Shown here: positions 25,434-33,314 of the stretch, one piece after another
Position numbering within the stretch: position 1 is the first letter of the stretch
How the letters are laid out: every line of letters starts with the position of its first letter
NCBI RefSeq assembly: GCF_000023885.1
Contig: NC_013165.1
Location: 2,480,001-2,544,000 of the forward strand
Direction of reading: 5' to 3'
DNA length: 64,000 nt
Source of the DNA: Slackia heliotrinireducens DSM 20476
GTDB taxonomy: Bacteria; Actinomycetota; Coriobacteriia; Coriobacteriales; Eggerthellaceae
Translations under genes and position numbers: made by a program
Notes under the pieces: generated by a model
The model's database searches: none
Seen by the model: the letters and a program-made list of their open reading frames with translations, nothing else
Told to the model about the DNA's origin: nothing

Positions 25434-25590
25434 TGAGCGGAAACTCGTTGACCGCCCTACCCTGTCAGAACACGCGCCGTGCCACTCGCGGCGTAAGGGG
25501 CTATACGTAAAAACACGCCAATGACCAGCATCTATGTTCTTCACATTGCCGTTTGGTGGGATTTCGCAATGGGCCTTTGTACGTCAATAC

Positions 25591-25608
25591 ACTGTCTTAT
25601 AATACAGT
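25591..25608 (+). promoter_or_regulatory. -10 box inside an inverted repeat, before the AIM24-like gene
   Basis: ACTGT-CTTATAAT-ACAGT places a perfect TATAAT (25598-25603) between two complementary five-base arms, 59 bases before the ATG. A repressor bound here would cover the promoter. The -35 region is weak. Confidence 0.45.
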
Positions 25609-25661
25609 CATGGTATCCATAGCGGCGAACCGAAAGCCGCCAACCGATTGGAGACACTTCC

Positions 25662-26423
25662 ATGTACACGATCAAGAATTTCCTCCAGAACGACGACGTG
25701 ACCGTCCTTTCCCAAATGGGAGCGTTCAGCGTCATCGAGTGGAAGCGCGACCTTTCCCTCACTCCCGAAACCGTCCAGAACGCCTGGTTCTGTTCCGAGA
25801 TGAACGTTCGCCGTCGTCAGGTGGTCGTTGACCTGAAGCAGGCCCCTGTCACCATCCAGGCCGGAGCCATGCAGTGGATGGTCGGAGACGTGTACAACGA
25901 CACGGGAGTCAAGGGCGCAGGCGATTTCCTCGGCAAGGCCCTGCGCGGCGCTGTGACCAACGAGTCGGCCATCAAGCCTGAGTACAAGGGCACGGGCACC
26001 CTGGTCCTGGAGCCCACCTACAAGTACATCATCCTTCTGGACGTCGCCCAGTGGGGTAACAACATCGTGCTGGACGACGGCCTGTTCTTGGCATGCTATT
26101 CCAGCCTGAAGCATACCGCGGTCATGCGCTCCAACATCTCTTCGGCAGCCGCCGGCGGCGAAGGCCTGTTCAACCTGGCCATCCAGGGCTTCGGCGCGCT
26201 GTGCCTCGAGTCGCCCTGCCCGCAGGAAGAGCTCATCGAAATCGAACTGAACGACGACGTTCTGAAGATCGACGGCAATATGGCGCTGGCCTGGAGCGGA
26301 TCGTTGCAGTTCACCGTCGAGCGCTCCAGCAAGAGCCTTATCGGCTCCGCAGCATCCGGCGAAGGCCTGGTCAACGTCTATCGCGGTACCGGCAAGGTCC
26401 TGATGGCGCCCACCTCTCGCTAA
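25662..26423 (+). CDS. AIM24 family protein
   Basis: The 253-residue beta-rich protein fits the AIM24/TIGR00266 family: an early VIEWKRDLSLTPETVQNAWF, then QVVVDLKQAPVTIQAGAMQW, a YKYIILLDVAQW strand and a closing GEGLVNVYRGTGKVLMAPTS. Bacterial members form trimeric beta-prisms (tubby-like) of uncertain role and are often membrane-associated. Start ATG 25662 has TTGGAGA 7 bases upstream. It is a single gene with its own promoter and a strong terminator. Confidence 0.85.
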   Translation: MYTIKNFLQNDDVTVLSQMGAFSVIEWKRDLSLTPETVQNAWFCSEMNVRRRQVVVDLKQAPVTIQAGAMQWMVGDVYNDTGVKGAGDFLGKALRGAVTNESAIKPEYKGTGTLVLEPTYKYIILLDVAQWGNNIVLDDGLFLACYSSLKHTAVMRSNISSAAAGGEGLFNLAIQGFGALCLESPCPQEELIEIELNDDVLKIDGNMALAWSGSLQFTVERSSKSLIGSAASGEGLVNVYRGTGKVLMAPTSR

Positions 26424-26453
26424 TCGCCGGGTCGTTCGCAACCGCAACATTCA

Positions 26454-26488
26454 AAGCCGGGTCCGCCGACATGGCGGCCCGGCTTTTT
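26454..26488 (+). terminator. Terminator of the AIM24-like gene
   Basis: AAGCCGGG pairs with CCCGGCTT, with an inner CCGCC/GGCGG stem, and is followed by TTTTT. It lies 31 bases after the stop. Confidence 0.88.
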
Positions 26489-26523
26489 GCTGCGTAGATT
26501 TCGCCACCCGATCGCATGACATG

Positions 26524-26546
26524 GTATAGAATAGAGCACGCTCCAC
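26524..26546 (+). promoter_or_regulatory. Promoter and operator of the TetR gene
   Basis: A TATAGAAT-like -10 box overlaps ATAGAGCACGCTCC (26531-26544), which matches the perfect palindrome ATAGAGCACGCTCTAT found before the flavoprotein gene at 27339. This suggests that the regulator represses its own gene. Confidence 0.6.
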
Positions 26547-26570
26547 ACTACGACGAACCGAGGAGGCACC

Positions 26571-27179
26571 ATGGCAAAGCCCGGAAGACCTCGCAAAGAT
26601 GCGAACGCCGGCGACGCCCGCCAACGCATCATAGACGCAACTGTCGCAATTATCTCCCAGAAGGGCGCGGACGCCGTCACGGTGCGCAGCGTCTGCGAGA
26701 AATCAGGACTGTCGAACGGCACCTTCTACCACCACTTCGCCAACAAAGACGAGCTCATGATGGAGTTCGTGCACGATTCGCTGTTCGGCGAAGCCCAGCT
26801 CAACCACCCCTTGGACCAGATTGCCGAGCGCATCTGCGACCTGTACCTGCACCTTCTGCACGGCTACATGGGCATGGGCAAGGACTTCATGAAGAGCTTC
26901 TACTCCACGAACAACACCGCCCTGTCGGCGTATATGGGAACCCATGACGGAGCCTTCGCGCCTGGAACCATCATGGAGAAAAGCGAGGTGGAAATGCGGG
27001 CCGCGCAGGACGCGGGGCTGGTCGACCCCGCAGCGGACGCGCACACCATCTGCTGCGACATCTGCACCATTGTCAAAGGCTGCGTGTTCGAATGGTGCCT
27101 GGAAGACGGTCGGATGGATGTGGAAGCCGCCCTCCATCGTCTGGTCGGCAATTACCTCAGACCTTACCTGCGCGGTTGA
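26571..27179 (+). CDS. TetR-family transcriptional regulator
   Basis: The 202-residue protein has an N-terminal TetR helix-turn-helix (RQRIIDATVAIISQKGADAV, then VCEKSGLSNGTFYHHFANKD at about residues 45-64) and a helical ligand domain with unusual Cys residues (HTICCDICTIVKGCVFEWC). It probably senses a small molecule and controls the flavoprotein operon immediately downstream. A shared palindrome ATAGAGCACGCTCTAT lies in front of both genes. Start ATG 26571 has GAGGAGG 6 bases upstream. The Cys cluster could allow redox or thiol-reactive sensing, which is only a guess. Confidence 0.9.
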   Translation: MAKPGRPRKDANAGDARQRIIDATVAIISQKGADAVTVRSVCEKSGLSNGTFYHHFANKDELMMEFVHDSLFGEAQLNHPLDQIAERICDLYLHLLHGYMGMGKDFMKSFYSTNNTALSAYMGTHDGAFAPGTIMEKSEVEMRAAQDAGLVDPAADAHTICCDICTIVKGCVFEWCLEDGRMDVEAALHRLVGNYLRPYLRG

Positions 27180-27283
27180 TGCCACGTTCACAACCATAGA
27201 ACAAGCCGTACGGGGTGCCTTCGGGTGCCCCTTTTTCATACGCGGCAACCGATCTTCGCGTAATTCCGAAAAACTTAAAAATA

Positions 27284-27354
27284 AAACGCGCTCTAATATT
27301 GTCTTTCGTCGCGGCGCATGCTATAGTGTCCCCACCAAATAGAGCACGCTCTAT
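27284..27354 (+). promoter_or_regulatory. Promoter with two TetR-type operator sites
   Basis: TTGTCT (27299-27304) and TATAGT (27322-27327) are 17 bases apart. A perfect palindrome ATAGAGC-AC-GCTCTAT (27339-27354) lies just downstream, and a partial site ACGCGCTCTAATAT overlaps the -35 box. This is a typical repression layout for the flavoprotein gene at 27383. Confidence 0.68.
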
Positions 27355-27382
27355 ATTTTTCAACAAGAAGGAGGGCGCAACC

Positions 27383-29254
27383 ATGAAGAAGGCAGAAACC
27401 GGCATGTCCCGCAGGAACTTCCTGCTGGGTCTGGGTGCGGCAGGCGGAGCTCTGGCGATGGGCGCAGCAGGCTGTGTGCCGAAGGCATCGGGCGGTACGG
27501 AGGCATCCCAAGGCCAAGGCGGCGAAACCACCGTGGCCACGGGCACGGGCGTCGGCCGCGGCGGTGAAATCGCCGTCAAGGTGGCGCTCGACGGAACCGT
27601 CATCACCTCGGTTTCGGTGGTGAAGCACAACGAGAACCTGCTCATCTCCGATGAGGCGCTTTCGCGCATCCCCGCAGAAATCGTCCGCACGCAGACCACT
27701 GACGTGGATGCCGTCTCGGGCGCCACGCTCACGAGCTTCGGCCTGAAAAGCGCCGTGGAAAACGCCCTGGCCAACGCCGGGCTTTCCCGAAACGACCTGA
27801 CGCAGGTGGCCGAACCCGCCATCCCCCGCGAAGAGCCCATCGCGGCCGACGTTGCCATCGTGGGCGGCGGCCTTGCAGGCATCACGGCGGCCGTGCGCTT
27901 GGTTGAGCAGGGCAAGACCGTGGCGTTGTTCGAAGAGAGCGGGCATCTGGGCGGATGCGCCATTGCGGCATACGGCTGGCTCCTGAACGTGGATACCATC
28001 ATGGAGGCCGAAGAGGGCACCCAAGACTCCCCCGACCAATATGTGGCGCACCTGGAGGACGTGGCCGCGCTGTATGGCGAAAAGCTCGAATACCCCGAGA
28101 TCGCACGCGCCTATGCCGAGAACAACGGCCCCATGGTGGACTGGCTCGACACCGAGCTGAACGTCGACTTCGGAGCCCGCACCGGCGGCCCGGGCATCTA
28201 CGACCCCGAGGAAGTGAACCGCATCTACCACTTCAACAACTACGCCCGCAGCGCCGTGCGCACCCTGATCGACAAGCTTCACGAGGGCGTCGCCCAAGGT
28301 CAGGCCTCGGTTTCGCTCGAAGCCCGCGTCACGAAGCTCCTGTCTGACGAAAGCGGCGTGCACGGCGTTGAGGTCACCTACGCCGACGGCACCGTCTCCG
28401 AATACGAGTTCGCTTCCGTCATCCTATGCACCGGCGGGTTCTGCCACAGCCAGCAGCTCCAGCAGGACTTCGGCATTTACGAGAACGTGGGCACCTGCAA
28501 CCCCTCCACCGCGGAAGGCCACGGCATCGACATCGCGCTCGAAGCCGGCTGCCAAATGGTGCTTGCCGACCGCAGCGCCAGCTACGGCGGCGGCGTGAAC
28601 CCGCTGGGCGGCGAGCTTCGCTACCTGGCCAACCTTTCCGCCGGCGGCCAGATTTGGGTGGATGCCCGCGGAAAGCGCCTGATCAAGGAGGATGGCACCC
28701 GCTTCTCGCAGAAGGCTTGGGACGACGCCGAGCACAACGAGATGTTCGTCGTGTTCAGCGAGGGCACGCTTCCCGCGCGCCCCATCGTGAACTACTTCAG
28801 CTACCTGGAAGGCGAGCTTTCGCCGTGGCAGAGCAAGGCCATGCTCGACGAGCTGGTCGAAGGAGGACAGTGGGCCTTCACCGGCGAGACCCCTGAAGAG
28901 CTGGCCGGCGCCGCAGGCATCGACCCTGCCGCATTCGCCCAGACCATCGCGGATTTCAACGGGTACTGCAACGCAGGCTCGGACCCCGAGTTCGGCGTCG
29001 AGGACCTGCGCAAGCTGGAAGGCAAGCTGTACGCCATCAAGACCATCCCCTATCTGCTCATGGCCCGCGGCGGTCTTCGGGTGAGCCCCAAGGCCGAAGC
29101 CCTGGACGAGTCGGGCAACCCCATCGTCGGGCTGTTTGTGGCCGGCGAGCAGATCGGCTTGCACCAATACGGCGGCATGATTTCCAACGGCGCCGGCCTG
29201 GGCGGAGCCACCACCTGGGGATACATCGCAGCTAACACGGTAGCGTCCCTGTAA
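27383..29254 (+). CDS. Tat-exported FMN/FAD reductase (fumarate-reductase-like)
   Basis: The 623-residue product has a twin-arginine signal (MSRRNFLLGLGAAGG) with a Cys suggesting lipidation (MGAAGCVPK). An FMN-binding domain follows with DAVSGATLTSFGLKSAV, whose second Thr/Ser could carry covalent FMN. Then comes an FAD_binding_2 flavoprotein domain (DVAIVGGGLAGITAAVRLVE, a GCAIAAYGW loop, and GLFVAGEQIG with NGAGLGGATTWGY at the end). Such extracytoplasmic enzymes pass electrons to a double bond or similar acceptor as a terminal step of respiration, and the Eggerthellaceae carry many with different substrates. Start ATG 27383 has AAGGAGGG. It is controlled by the adjacent TetR protein. The acceptor is unknown. 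Confidence 0.9.
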   Translation: MKKAETGMSRRNFLLGLGAAGGALAMGAAGCVPKASGGTEASQGQGGETTVATGTGVGRGGEIAVKVALDGTVITSVSVVKHNENLLISDEALSRIPAEIVRTQTTDVDAVSGATLTSFGLKSAVENALANAGLSRNDLTQVAEPAIPREEPIAADVAIVGGGLAGITAAVRLVEQGKTVALFEESGHLGGCAIAAYGWLLNVDTIMEAEEGTQDSPDQYVAHLEDVAALYGEKLEYPEIARAYAENNGPMVDWLDTELNVDFGARTGGPGIYDPEEVNRIYHFNNYARSAVRTLIDKLHEGVAQGQASVSLEARVTKLLSDESGVHGVEVTYADGTVSEYEFASVILCTGGFCHSQQLQQDFGIYENVGTCNPSTAEGHGIDIALEAGCQMVLADRSASYGGGVNPLGGELRYLANLSAGGQIWVDARGKRLIKEDGTRFSQKAWDDAEHNEMFVVFSEGTLPARPIVNYFSYLEGELSPWQSKAMLDELVEGGQWAFTGETPEELAGAAGIDPAAFAQTIADFNGYCNAGSDPEFGVEDLRKLEGKLYAIKTIPYLLMARGGLRVSPKAEALDESGNPIVGLFVAGEQIGLHQYGGMISNGAGLGGATTWGYIAANTVASL

Positions 29255-29282
29255 CGAGCGTCCGTCCCGCAACGGGGCGGAC

Positions 29283-29345
29283 CTCTTCCCCTCAGGCGTC
29301 CGACGCGTCCGAACAACACGCCATGCGGACGCTTCAGGGGAAGAG
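29283..29345. repeat. 20-base inverted repeat between the flavoprotein and DsbA-like genes
   Basis: CTCTTCCCCTCAGGCGTCCG (29283-29302) and CGGACGCTTCAGGGGAAGAG (29326-29345) are complementary except at two positions. There is no T-run, so it is more likely an mRNA-stabilising or attenuating hairpin than a plain terminator. Confidence 0.6.
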
Positions 29346-29374
29346 AACCCGACACGAAAGGATACGCGATCACC

Positions 29375-30061
29375 ATGAACATCACCTATTGGTCCGATTT
29401 CGCTTGCCCGTACTGCTACATCGGCGAGACGCGCCTGAAGAAGGCCATCGATTCGATCGGCATGACAGGGCAGATCGACGTGGAAATGAAGGCGTTCGAA
29501 CTCAATCCGGACGCGTCCTACGAAGTGACCGGCCCCACACTCGACAGGTTCGCCGCGAAATACGGTCTGACGAAGGACCAGGCCGCCGAACGCATCGAAG
29601 GCATCAGCCAGATGGGGCGCGAAGAGGGCCTCGATTTCAACTACGCCACCACGCTGAACACGAACATGTTGGACGCGCACCGGCTGACGAAGCTGGCCCA
29701 TTCCCTGGGAAACACCCGCTTCGAGGAGCTGTGCTACCGCGCGTACTTTACGGATAACCTGGTCATGGCCGACCACGACGTGCTTCGCGGCCTGGCTGCC
29801 GAAGCGGGTCTTCCCGCCCAGGACGTGGAGCGGGTCCTTTCTTCCGACGAATTCGCCGACGCCGTACGCGCCGACGAGCACACCGCATACGCCATGGGCG
29901 TGCACGCGGTTCCCTTCTTCGTTATCGACGGGACCTACGCGGTTTCGGGATGCTATCCCACCGACGATTTGGCGGACGTCATCAAGCAGGCGCTCGCGAA
30001 ATCGCAGGAACAAGAGACGGCCCAGGGCGCTGCCTGCGGACCGGACGGGTGCGCTCTCTAA
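29375..30061 (+). CDS. DsbA-family (FrnE-like) oxidoreductase
   Basis: The 228-residue thioredoxin-fold protein has the active site CPYC at residues 11-14 (WSDFACPYCYIGETRLKKAI). The inserted helical domain and the cis-proline loop (MGVHAVPFFVIDGTYAVSG) are typical of FrnE-type DsbA proteins. It has no signal peptide, so it acts in the cytoplasm, perhaps on thiols, peptides or small disulphides. The tail GAACGPDGCAL carries two more Cys. Start ATG 29375 has GAAAGGA upstream. Its stop overlaps the start of the next gene (TAATG), and both lie behind the flavoprotein gene. Confidence 0.87.
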   Translation: MNITYWSDFACPYCYIGETRLKKAIDSIGMTGQIDVEMKAFELNPDASYEVTGPTLDRFAAKYGLTKDQAAERIEGISQMGREEGLDFNYATTLNTNMLDAHRLTKLAHSLGNTRFEELCYRAYFTDNLVMADHDVLRGLAAEAGLPAQDVERVLSSDEFADAVRADEHTAYAMGVHAVPFFVIDGTYAVSGCYPTDDLADVIKQALAKSQEQETAQGAACGPDGCAL

Positions 30062-30705
30062 TGACCGTTGAAGTGCATCCCCTGATCGCGCGGGACGTGT
30101 TCGCCACGTACGGGTACTTCGTCATAGATTCGGACACCGGCTGCGGCGTGCTGGTCGACCCTGGCGCCCAGCCGCAGCGCTTTCTGAAAACGGTGCAGAC
30201 CCACGGGTGGAACATCCGAGCCATCCTCCTTACCCACGGGCACTTCGACCACACCGGTGCTGTCAACGCGCTGCGGACATCCTGGGAAATCCCCGTGTAC
30301 GCGCACGCCTCGTCGGATGCCTATCTGCTCGATGCCGTCCTCAACCTTTCGGCGGGGTACGGCCGCGATGTGGTTGTCGAAGGCGCGCTCCGTTTCGACG
30401 ACAGAGACGTCATAGAGGTCGCCCCCGGTTCGCAAGCCATGCTCCACGTACTGCATACGCCTGGGCATACGGACGATTCCTGCGTGCTGTATTGCCCGCA
30501 GGCGGGCATTGCCCTGGTCGGCGACACCGTCTACGAAGGAGGACCCGGGCTGACGGTGTTTCCCACCGGTAACGCGCAGATTTTGGAGAAGTCCCTGCGC
30601 TCCAAGGTGCTGACACTGCCGGACGACACGCAGCTGCTTTCCGGTCATTCGCAACCTATGACAGTCGCGGACCTTCGCGCATGCCTGGATCGAAGCCCCA
30701 GGTAA
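30061..30705 (+). CDS. Metallo-beta-lactamase-fold hydrolase
   Basis: The 214-residue protein has the metal-binding signature LLTHGHFDHTGA, the second His in VLHTPGHTDDSCVLY, an Asp in LVGDTVYEGG and a final His in LLSGHSQPM. This is the glyoxalase II type of arrangement. It may hydrolyse a thioester or persulphide-like substrate. Its start overlaps the DsbA-like stop by one base, implying coupled translation and related function, perhaps thiol metabolism linked to the flavoprotein. No ribosome site of its own is needed. Confidence 0.88.
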   Translation: MTVEVHPLIARDVFATYGYFVIDSDTGCGVLVDPGAQPQRFLKTVQTHGWNIRAILLTHGHFDHTGAVNALRTSWEIPVYAHASSDAYLLDAVLNLSAGYGRDVVVEGALRFDDRDVIEVAPGSQAMLHVLHTPGHTDDSCVLYCPQAGIALVGDTVYEGGPGLTVFPTGNAQILEKSLRSKVLTLPDDTQLLSGHSQPMTVADLRACLDRSPR

Positions 30706-30709
30706 AACA

Positions 30710-30757
30710 GCAACGCAGGGCAAGTCCGGCTAGGACCGTGCCCTGCGTTGCATTTCA
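30710..30757. terminator. Terminator shared by convergent genes
   Basis: A perfect 13-bp stem, GCAACGCAGGGCA with TGCCCTGCGTTGC, lies between the metallohydrolase and cysE. ATTTC follows on the plus side. It can serve either direction. Confidence 0.7.
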
Positions 30758-30783
30758 GCTTTATGCCTTTTCGAGCAGATGCT

Positions 30784-31704
30784 TTACTTCTCTCCAGGAA
30801 CCTTCACTTCCAGGTTGGCGCATCCAGGTTCGCGCACCTCGACGCCTGAAGACGTGACGCGCGAGTTCGGCGGAACCGACTGGGTGACGAAGGTGCTGCC
30901 CGCAATGACGCTGCCGGCGCCCACCACGGTGTTGCCGCCCAGCACGCTGGCGTTGGAGTAGATGGTCACGTTGTCCTCGATGGTGGGATGGCGCTTCTTG
31001 CCCGCCAGCTTCTGACCCGCCCGCAGCGAGATGGCGCCCAGCGTGACGCCTTGGTAGATTTTCACATGCTCGCCGATCTTCGTGGTCTCGCCGATGACGA
31101 CGCCGGTCGCATGGTCGATAAAGAAGAACCTGCCGATATCCGCACCGGCGTTGATGTCCACACCCGTGTGGCTGTGGGCGTATTCCGACATGATGCGCGG
31201 GATCAGCGGCACGTTCAGCTCGTAGAACACGTGGGCGATGCGGTACACGGAAATGGCGAAGAACCCCGGGTAGGAGTAGATGATTTCCTCCCTGCTCTGG
31301 GCTGCGGGATCGCCGTCGTAGGCGGCCTGCACGTCGTCGAACAGCATGCGCTGGATTTCAGGAAGCCGATAGAAGAAATCAGAGCAGATCTGGCTGGCCT
31401 GGGCGTCCGCCTCGTGGTACGAAAGGTTGTCGCCCCCGCGGAACAGCAGCGCCTCGCGGACTTCGCGATGCAGCTCGTATTCGATGTGGGTCAGCGTCTC
31501 GCCGATGAAGTACTGGGGGCCCGATGCGCAAGGCCGTTCGTCCCCGAAGTAGCGGGGGAACAGCACGCGGCGTAGATCCTTGATGATGCCGACGATTGCC
31601 GACCGGCTAGGAAAATGGCGATTGGGGCTGTCGAATTGGATCAGGTCGGAATCATAGTTTTTGACAAGCTCTGTGACGATGTCGTCTAGTTTCTCATTAA
31701 ACAT
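30784..31704 (-). CDS. cysE: Serine O-acetyltransferase
   Basis: CysE makes O-acetylserine from serine and acetyl-CoA, the first committed step to cysteine. The 306-residue protein has an N-terminal helical domain and a left-handed beta-helix of hexapeptide repeats. The active-site region is EYAHSHTGVDINAGADIG, followed by FFIDHATGVVIGET and KIYQGVTLGAISL. The length fits the EpsC/CysE long form. It is read towards the shared terminator. The partner enzyme cysK is 1.6 kb away on the opposite strand. Confidence 0.92.
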   Translation of the reverse strand: MFNEKLDDIVTELVKNYDSDLIQFDSPNRHFPSRSAIVGIIKDLRRVLFPRYFGDERPCASGPQYFIGETLTHIEYELHREVREALLFRGGDNLSYHEADAQASQICSDFFYRLPEIQRMLFDDVQAAYDGDPAAQSREEIIYSYPGFFAISVYRIAHVFYELNVPLIPRIMSEYAHSHTGVDINAGADIGRFFFIDHATGVVIGETTKIGEHVKIYQGVTLGAISLRAGQKLAGKKRHPTIEDNVTIYSNASVLGGNTVVGAGSVIAGSTFVTQSVPPNSRVTSSGVEVREPGCANLEVKVPGEK

Positions 31705-31897
31705 GTTTCACCCATTTCAACGAGCCGCGACCATCCCATCGTCACGGCGCCTGCAGTTGTGCAGTGTACAGCATCAGGCTTCAATTTGGATGGATAATGC
31801 CTACTTTTTTGGTGGGTTTTTATACAAGAAGGGCGGGCGGTCGGGCCGCGGACCGGTGACGGCGCGGTCGGGCCCGCAAACCGACGGCGTGCGGAGC

Positions 31898-33127
31898 TTA
31901 GACTTTGGCTTGGTCCGCAGCGTCCAGGTGGGCCCGCCGGAGGTTTACAAGATACAGGGCTGCCATCGCTGCGAACGACACGCCCATGATGACGGCGTTG
32001 GCCAGCACGAAGTTCGACCATCCCGCCGTGGCGACAACCGTCCCCAACGACGTGAGAACCGAGTACAGGAAATTCGCCAACGACGAGGCCGAACCCACCA
32101 GCTCGGGCGGCTGGCGGAGCAGGATGACGAACGCCAGCGGGCGGGCAATGCCTTCCGACAGAGCGAAGGGCACCAACGCCGCGAAGAACACCCACGGCCC
32201 GTTCTGCCCCCAAAGGGCCATGATCACGAAGGCCATGCCCATGAGCACCACGCACACCACCAGGATGCTTCTGGATTTCAGATACCTGGATAGGACCAGG
32301 TACGCGTACGGGGCCACGATGCTTACAGCGGACACCGCCGCGTACACCAGGCTGTATTCGAGATACGACACCGTGAAGAAGTCCAGTAGCACATAGGATG
32401 CCGTGGCGATGAACGCGTAGTACGGCACGCCTGCGACGGACATGAACAGCGCCAGGTTCCGGAACGTCTTCTGGCCCATCAGCGTCTTGAAGCCGCCGAG
32501 CATCTCGTGGAGCACCGCCGAGCCCGAAACAGATGACCTGGATTGCTCGGGCAGTGTCTCGTCGATGAGCATCGCGAGGCCCACGCTGATAACGCTCAGC
32601 ACCGCCAAGAGCACGAAGATACTGCGCCATCCCCAATGCGCCATCAAGAACGTTCCGAGGAAAGGTGCCACGGTCGGCCCGATGATGATGGTGGACTGCA
32701 GCAGCGTCATGGCAACCTTCGTGCCTTCGATATCGTACGCGTCGCCCACCATGGCCGTCACCAACGTGACCACGCCGCCGTAGCCGATGGCCTGCCCCAC
32801 CCGAAACGCCGTGAGCACCGCCACGCTGGGCGAAGCGGCGCAGCCGGCCGAGCAGATGGCGAACAGCACGCAGCACCCGATAAGGACCTTCCGGCGCCCC
32901 AGCCGGTCGCTGATCGGCCCGAAGACGATAATGCCGAACGCCATCGTGAAGAAGAACGCGAACATGGTCATGTTCAAAAGCGCCGCCGACACCGAGAACT
33001 CCCTCATCATGCTGGAAAGCGCAGGGGCGTACATGTCTTCAGCCAAGATAAGGAATATATGGATGAGCAGCAGACATGCCAAGAATGTCCGCGGTCCGAG
33101 ACGTTTCTGTTCGACAATAAGATGCAT
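31898..33127 (-). CDS. MFS exporter, Bcr/CflA-type
   Basis: The 409-residue protein has 12 predicted helices and MFS signatures: EDMYAPALSSMMREF in helix 1 (the D-Y-P pattern of drug exporters), then FGPISDRLGRRKVLIGCCVL between helices 2 and 3 (motif A). GPTVAPFLGTFLMAHWGWRS in helix 5 resembles the motif C region of Bcr/CflA proteins, which export drugs or amino-acid derivatives. Since it sits between cysE and cysK, export of cysteine or O-acetylserine derivatives is conceivable but unproven. I take ATG 33127 as start; its ribosome site is weak, and an upstream in-frame start is possible. Confidence 0.83.
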   Translation of the reverse strand: MHLIVEQKRLGPRTFLACLLLIHIFLILAEDMYAPALSSMMREFSVSAALLNMTMFAFFFTMAFGIIVFGPISDRLGRRKVLIGCCVLFAICSAGCAASPSVAVLTAFRVGQAIGYGGVVTLVTAMVGDAYDIEGTKVAMTLLQSTIIIGPTVAPFLGTFLMAHWGWRSIFVLLAVLSVISVGLAMLIDETLPEQSRSSVSGSAVLHEMLGGFKTLMGQKTFRNLALFMSVAGVPYYAFIATASYVLLDFFTVSYLEYSLVYAAVSAVSIVAPYAYLVLSRYLKSRSILVVCVVLMGMAFVIMALWGQNGPWVFFAALVPFALSEGIARPLAFVILLRQPPELVGSASSLANFLYSVLTSLGTVVATAGWSNFVLANAVIMGVSFAAMAALYLVNLRRAHLDAADQAKV

Positions 33128-33258
33128 GGGGGCATGATACCCCACCTGCCATCCCGCCAGCGACCTGCGCACCCGTTCTCCTTAAACCCAGGCCATACTC
33201 CAAAAGATATTGACAGGTGCAGAAATAATCGCGTTCAGGCTTTTCTCTCCCATAATCC

Positions 33259-33293
33259 CTACCGTAGTGGTAGACTTATGCATGCATTACCAC
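33259..33293. promoter_or_regulatory. Inverted repeats upstream of cysK
   Basis: CTACC-GTAGT-GGTAG (33259-33273) is a perfect inverted repeat. GGTAG/TTACCAC repeats the same half-site at 33287-33293 after TTATGCATGCAT. The position, 20-55 bases before the ATG, suggests an operator for cysteine control. The regulator is unknown. Confidence 0.4.
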
Positions 33294-33314
33294 ACTCGTC
33301 CTTTTGGGGTCATC

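Larger units (their letters stand above)
25021..25661. other. Intergenic region holding copy B of the 215-bp element
   Basis: A 641-base divergent region without a supported gene. It contains the element at 25219-25433 and, at the right, the promoter of the AIM24-like gene with an inverted repeat around its -10 box. Confidence 0.6.
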
